Positions 6,672 to 8,714 of a stretch of DNA of 8,714 nucleotides are shown here, in pieces. The notes beneath the pieces were generated by a model that was not told the DNA's origin, did not search any database, and saw nothing but the letters and a program-made list of their open reading frames with translations. This stretch comes from an uncultured Clostridium sp. (GTDB lineage: Bacteria > Bacillota > Clostridia > TANB77 > CAG-508), in contig CANEFU010000038.1 of assembly GCA_947426875.1 (NCBI GenBank), positions 1 to 8,714 on the forward strand, read 5' to 3'. The position numbers and the translations under genes were made by a program. Each line of letters begins with the position of its first letter. Position 1 is the first letter of the stretch.

Positions 6672-7242
6672 CTTGTTTATGCATAGGTTCTTCATCACGA
6701 TTAATTTCCTTTACCACATTGGCAATTCTAATTTGTACCGTATCAACTAGTCCTGCTGCTATAATAGCTTGTTTATTTCCTTTTGCACCCGCATGTGCTA
6801 ATCCTCTTAAAGCACCTAATACAATAATATTGTCAGCAGCTATTACTTCTGCTCCTGAATTAACATCCCCAATAATGACTAAGCTCCCTTCTGCTTCCAT
6901 TTTTTGTCCAGAGCGTAAAGAACCTCTATGAAATTTCGTTTCTGATACCGCTATGTTTTTTTCAAACGTCTTTTTTATACTATGTAGTCCTAGTGTTTTT
7001 GGCATGTCAAAGTCGATTTCTACATCAATTTTGCTTTTAATTAATTGTTGTATTTCATCAATTTCTTTATTTTTTAAAATTTTACCCGTTACTAAGATAG
7101 GTGTCTTTTCTTCTTTGTATAATTTTTTTAATTCATTTAATTTTTTCTTTAGTGTTTCTATAATTTCTGCTTGTTCTGTTTCTTCATTTAATTTGATTAC
7201 AATTTGGTCTTTTTTTAAATTAACACTAACACAATTTCTCAT
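6631..7242 (-). CDS. minC: Septum site-determining protein MinC (FtsZ assembly inhibitor)
   Basis: MinC blocks Z-ring formation away from midcell; in the family the N-terminal domain antagonises FtsZ and the C-terminal beta-helix dimerises and binds MinD at the membrane. The 203-residue length is slightly short for MinC. Residues 1-75 form the N-terminal alpha/beta domain (VSVNLKKDQIVIKL, then PILVTGKIL). A linker of about 25 residues follows. Residues 104-195 are the diagnostic C-terminal domain: FHRGSLRSGQKMEAEGSL with the conserved RSGQ (110-113), GDVNSGAEVIAADNIIVLG, then LRGLAHAGAKGNKQAIIAA. The tail DEIIIE is also typical. ATG at 7242 has the SD AAAGGAAG 5 bases upstream. It lies 20 bases after the PBP2 stop and is surely co-transcribed with it. 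Oddly, minD does not follow; a convergent gene does. Identification is confident. Confidence 0.95.
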   Translation of the reverse strand: MRNCVSVNLKKDQIVIKLNEETEQAEIIETLKKKLNELKKLYKEEKTPILVTGKILKNKEIDEIQQLIKSKIDVEIDFDMPKTLGLHSIKKTFEKNIAVSETKFHRGSLRSGQKMEAEGSLVIIGDVNSGAEVIAADNIIVLGALRGLAHAGAKGNKQAIIAAGLVDTVQIRIANVVKEINRDEEPMHKQAYVSVDNDEIIIE

Positions 7243-7247
7243 TTTTA

Positions 7248-7255
7248 CTTCCTTT
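7248..7255 (-). promoter_or_regulatory. Ribosome binding site of minC
   Basis: Minus-strand AAAGGAAG lies in the 20-base gap after the PBP2 stop codon and 5 bases before the minC ATG at 7242. No promoter fits in the gap, so minC depends on transcription from upstream. Confidence 0.7.
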
Positions 7256-7262
7256 CAAACTA

Positions 7263-8714
7263 TTATCTCATAATTTCTACGTATGGTGTTGCCCCCATAT
7301 CTTCTTCTACATTTTGTGTATTCATACCAAAATATTCTGCCATAATATCTCTTACCACCTCTGCCGTATAGTTTCCATGTCCTCCATTTTCTACCATAAC
7401 GACAATTGCAATTTCTGGATTTTCAAATGGTGCAAAACCAACAAACCAGGCATGAACTTGATTGTTTGGTGCTTCTGCTGAACCTGTTTTACCTCCTACA
7501 CTGATATTGAAATCTTTAAACCTAACATAAGCAGTTCCTCCTGTGTCGCTAGTAACGGATTGCATTCCTTGTAATACCGCTTTTAGGTAGCTTTGATTGA
7601 TTTCTATATTTTCTGTATTATCTTCCTCTAGTCCTAACTTTTTATTTACAAATTGATTGATTTCTTCTCTTGATGCTTCTGAACCATCTGCATTTCGAAT
7701 GGTTTTTACGATACTAACATCTATCTTTTTTCCTCCATTGGCTAACATGCTTATGTATCTTGCCATTTGTAGTGGACTAAATTCGTTATCACTTTGACCG
7801 ATTGCTGCCTGTAAGGTGTTTCCTGAACTCCAGTAAGGCTCATTTGGATGCAATTGTGGTTTTGTTTCTTTGCTGGCTAACACTCCTGCCGTTTCACTTT
7901 GTAGCTCTATTCCTGTTTTTGCTCCTAAACCAAAATATTTAGCAAATCTTACTAAATTGTCAATTCCCATTCTGTCTGAAGTTTCATAGAAGAAATAGTT
8001 ACAAGATTTTTCAATTGCTTCTGAAACATTTAAGTATCCATGTCCCCTATGATAGTCTGTATAAACCCAACATCTTGGTTGAAAATCTCTATATTTCGTA
8101 TAAACACCTGTATCATTAATTTTTGTATTTAAATTAATCACTCCTGATTCCAAACCTGCTATCGCTGTTACCATTTTAAAAGTAGAACCTGGTGAATAAG
8201 AATTTTGTGTTGCTTTGTTGACAAGTGGTTTGGATTCGTTATTTGTATAATTATTCCAAGCTTCTGTACTAATTCCTCCCACAAAATCTGCAGGATTGTA
8301 GTCTGGATAACTTGCCATAGCTAGCACTTCTCCGGAGTTAACATTCATAACAACACAGGCTCCCGCTTTAGCATTATATGCTTTTCCAAAACCTCCAGAT
8401 GCTATTTTCTGTATATTAGAGGATAAGGCATTTTCCGCAATTTTTTGTAAATTCGCATCGATGGTAAGTACTACATCTGAACCTGCTATCGCTTCTTCTG
8501 CAATATACTCTGCCGTAGTTGTTCCGTCAACTGCCATATCAATTTGCTTAACTCCATTTTTTCCTTTTAAATATTCTTCTAATACGTTTTCAATTCCTGT
8601 TTTTCCTATAATATCATTTCTACTATAATAATTTTTTCTACTTTCATACTCTTCACTACTGATTTTTCCAGCATATCCTAATATATGAGAGGCTAAATTA
8701 CCAGAAGTATATTC
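7263..8714 (-). CDS. mrdA: Penicillin-binding protein 2, class B transpeptidase for cell elongation (5' part outside window)
   Basis: PBP2 cross-links peptidoglycan on the outer face of the membrane, working with the SEDS polymerase RodA in the elongation complex. The frame is open to the right edge (483 residues visible, in frame through 8714); an internal ATG at 8537 is not the true start because typical PBP2 sequence continues upstream (GYAGKISSEEYE, then RNDIIGKTGIENVLEEYLKG). Motifs in visible-residue numbering: the catalytic serine box SPGSTFK with STFK at 177-180 (active serine codon 8184-8186), SCN at 237-239, and KTGS at 409-412 followed by HAWFVGFAP. The protein ends about 70 residues after KTG and has no PASTA domain, which fits MrdA rather than SpoVD or PbpX types. 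The N-terminal membrane anchor should lie beyond the edge. It is followed after 20 bases by minC, an order common in Clostridia, usually after mreBCD. It is a beta-lactam target. Confidence 0.93.
   Translation of the reverse strand, partial: EYTSGNLASHILGYAGKISSEEYESRKNYYSRNDIIGKTGIENVLEEYLKGKNGVKQIDMAVDGTTTAEYIAEEAIAGSDVVLTIDANLQKIAENALSSNIQKIASGGFGKAYNAKAGACVVMNVNSGEVLAMASYPDYNPADFVGGISTEAWNNYTNNESKPLVNKATQNSYSPGSTFKMVTAIAGLESGVINLNTKINDTGVYTKYRDFQPRCWVYTDYHRGHGYLNVSEAIEKSCNYFFYETSDRMGIDNLVRFAKYFGLGAKTGIELQSETAGVLASKETKPQLHPNEPYWSSGNTLQAAIGQSDNEFSPLQMARYISMLANGGKKIDVSIVKTIRNADGSEASREEINQFVNKKLGLEEDNTENIEINQSYLKAVLQGMQSVTSDTGGTAYVRFKDFNISVGGKTGSAEAPNNQVHAWFVGFAPFENPEIAIVVMVENGGHGNYTAEVVRDIMAEYFGMNTQNVEEDMGATPYVEIMR

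Noticed and set aside
8535..8537. ATG at 8537 as the start of PBP2
   Set aside because: The frame continues upstream with typical PBP2 sequence (GYAGKI...IGKTGIENVLEEYL) to the window edge, and no SD precedes this ATG.
1..8714. CRISPR arrays, tRNA or rRNA genes, insertion sequences, riboswitches
   Set aside because: I read both strands for direct-repeat arrays, cloverleaf-like segments, transposase motifs and terminal inverted repeats and saw none.

Overview
The window is very AT-rich. Gene starts carry strong Shine-Dalgarno sites (AAGGAGG, AGAGGTGAT, AAAGGAAG) and the proteins are rich in Lys, Ile, Asn and Glu. With a MinC next to a class B penicillin-binding protein, plus Gram-positive surface proteins with DUF11-like and SdrD/Cna B-like domains, this points to a low-GC Firmicute. 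A clostridial relative, perhaps a gut or other uncultured Clostridia member, is most likely. The assignment rests on protein style and gene content only; no rRNA or tRNA is present to support it.

Layout, left to right. (1) Positions 1-5526, minus strand: a two-gene surface-protein operon. The upstream gene (871-5526) encodes a 1551-residue exported, membrane-anchored protein of repeated beta-sandwich domains with one SdrD-type B domain. Four bases after its stop begins a second exported protein (1-866, cut by the window edge) that enters a prealbumin-like/SpaA-type domain before the edge. The second gene's Shine-Dalgarno lies inside the last codons of the first. (2) Positions 5527-5848: an AT-rich divergent intergenic region with a good sigma-A promoter for the surface operon, a short palindrome and a weaker promoter candidate for the rightward genes. 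(3) Positions 5849-6611, plus strand: two small overlapping genes of unknown function, one for a soluble protein with a Ser/Asn/Gly-rich linker and one for a Tyr-rich protein with a hydrophobic C-terminal tail. (4) Positions 6631-8714, minus strand: minC preceded by the class B penicillin-binding protein PBP2 (mrdA; its 5' part lies beyond the right edge). This is the tail of a cell-shape/division operon.

How the genes may work together. PBP2 carries out septum-independent peptidoglycan cross-linking and MinC restricts FtsZ, so region 4 concerns cell shape and division-site placement. The minC gene is the last gene of its operon here: minD does not follow it, and a convergent gene ends 19 bases beyond its stop. 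The surface operon is probably a separate unit making envelope or adhesion proteins. The small pair is the least understood part: paired, translationally overlapping, probably membrane-associated, and preceded by a -10 element that resembles mother-cell sporulation promoters. No clear new defence, mobile or CRISPR-like system is visible. The most open questions are the small gene pair and the non-LPXTG C-terminus of the large surface protein.
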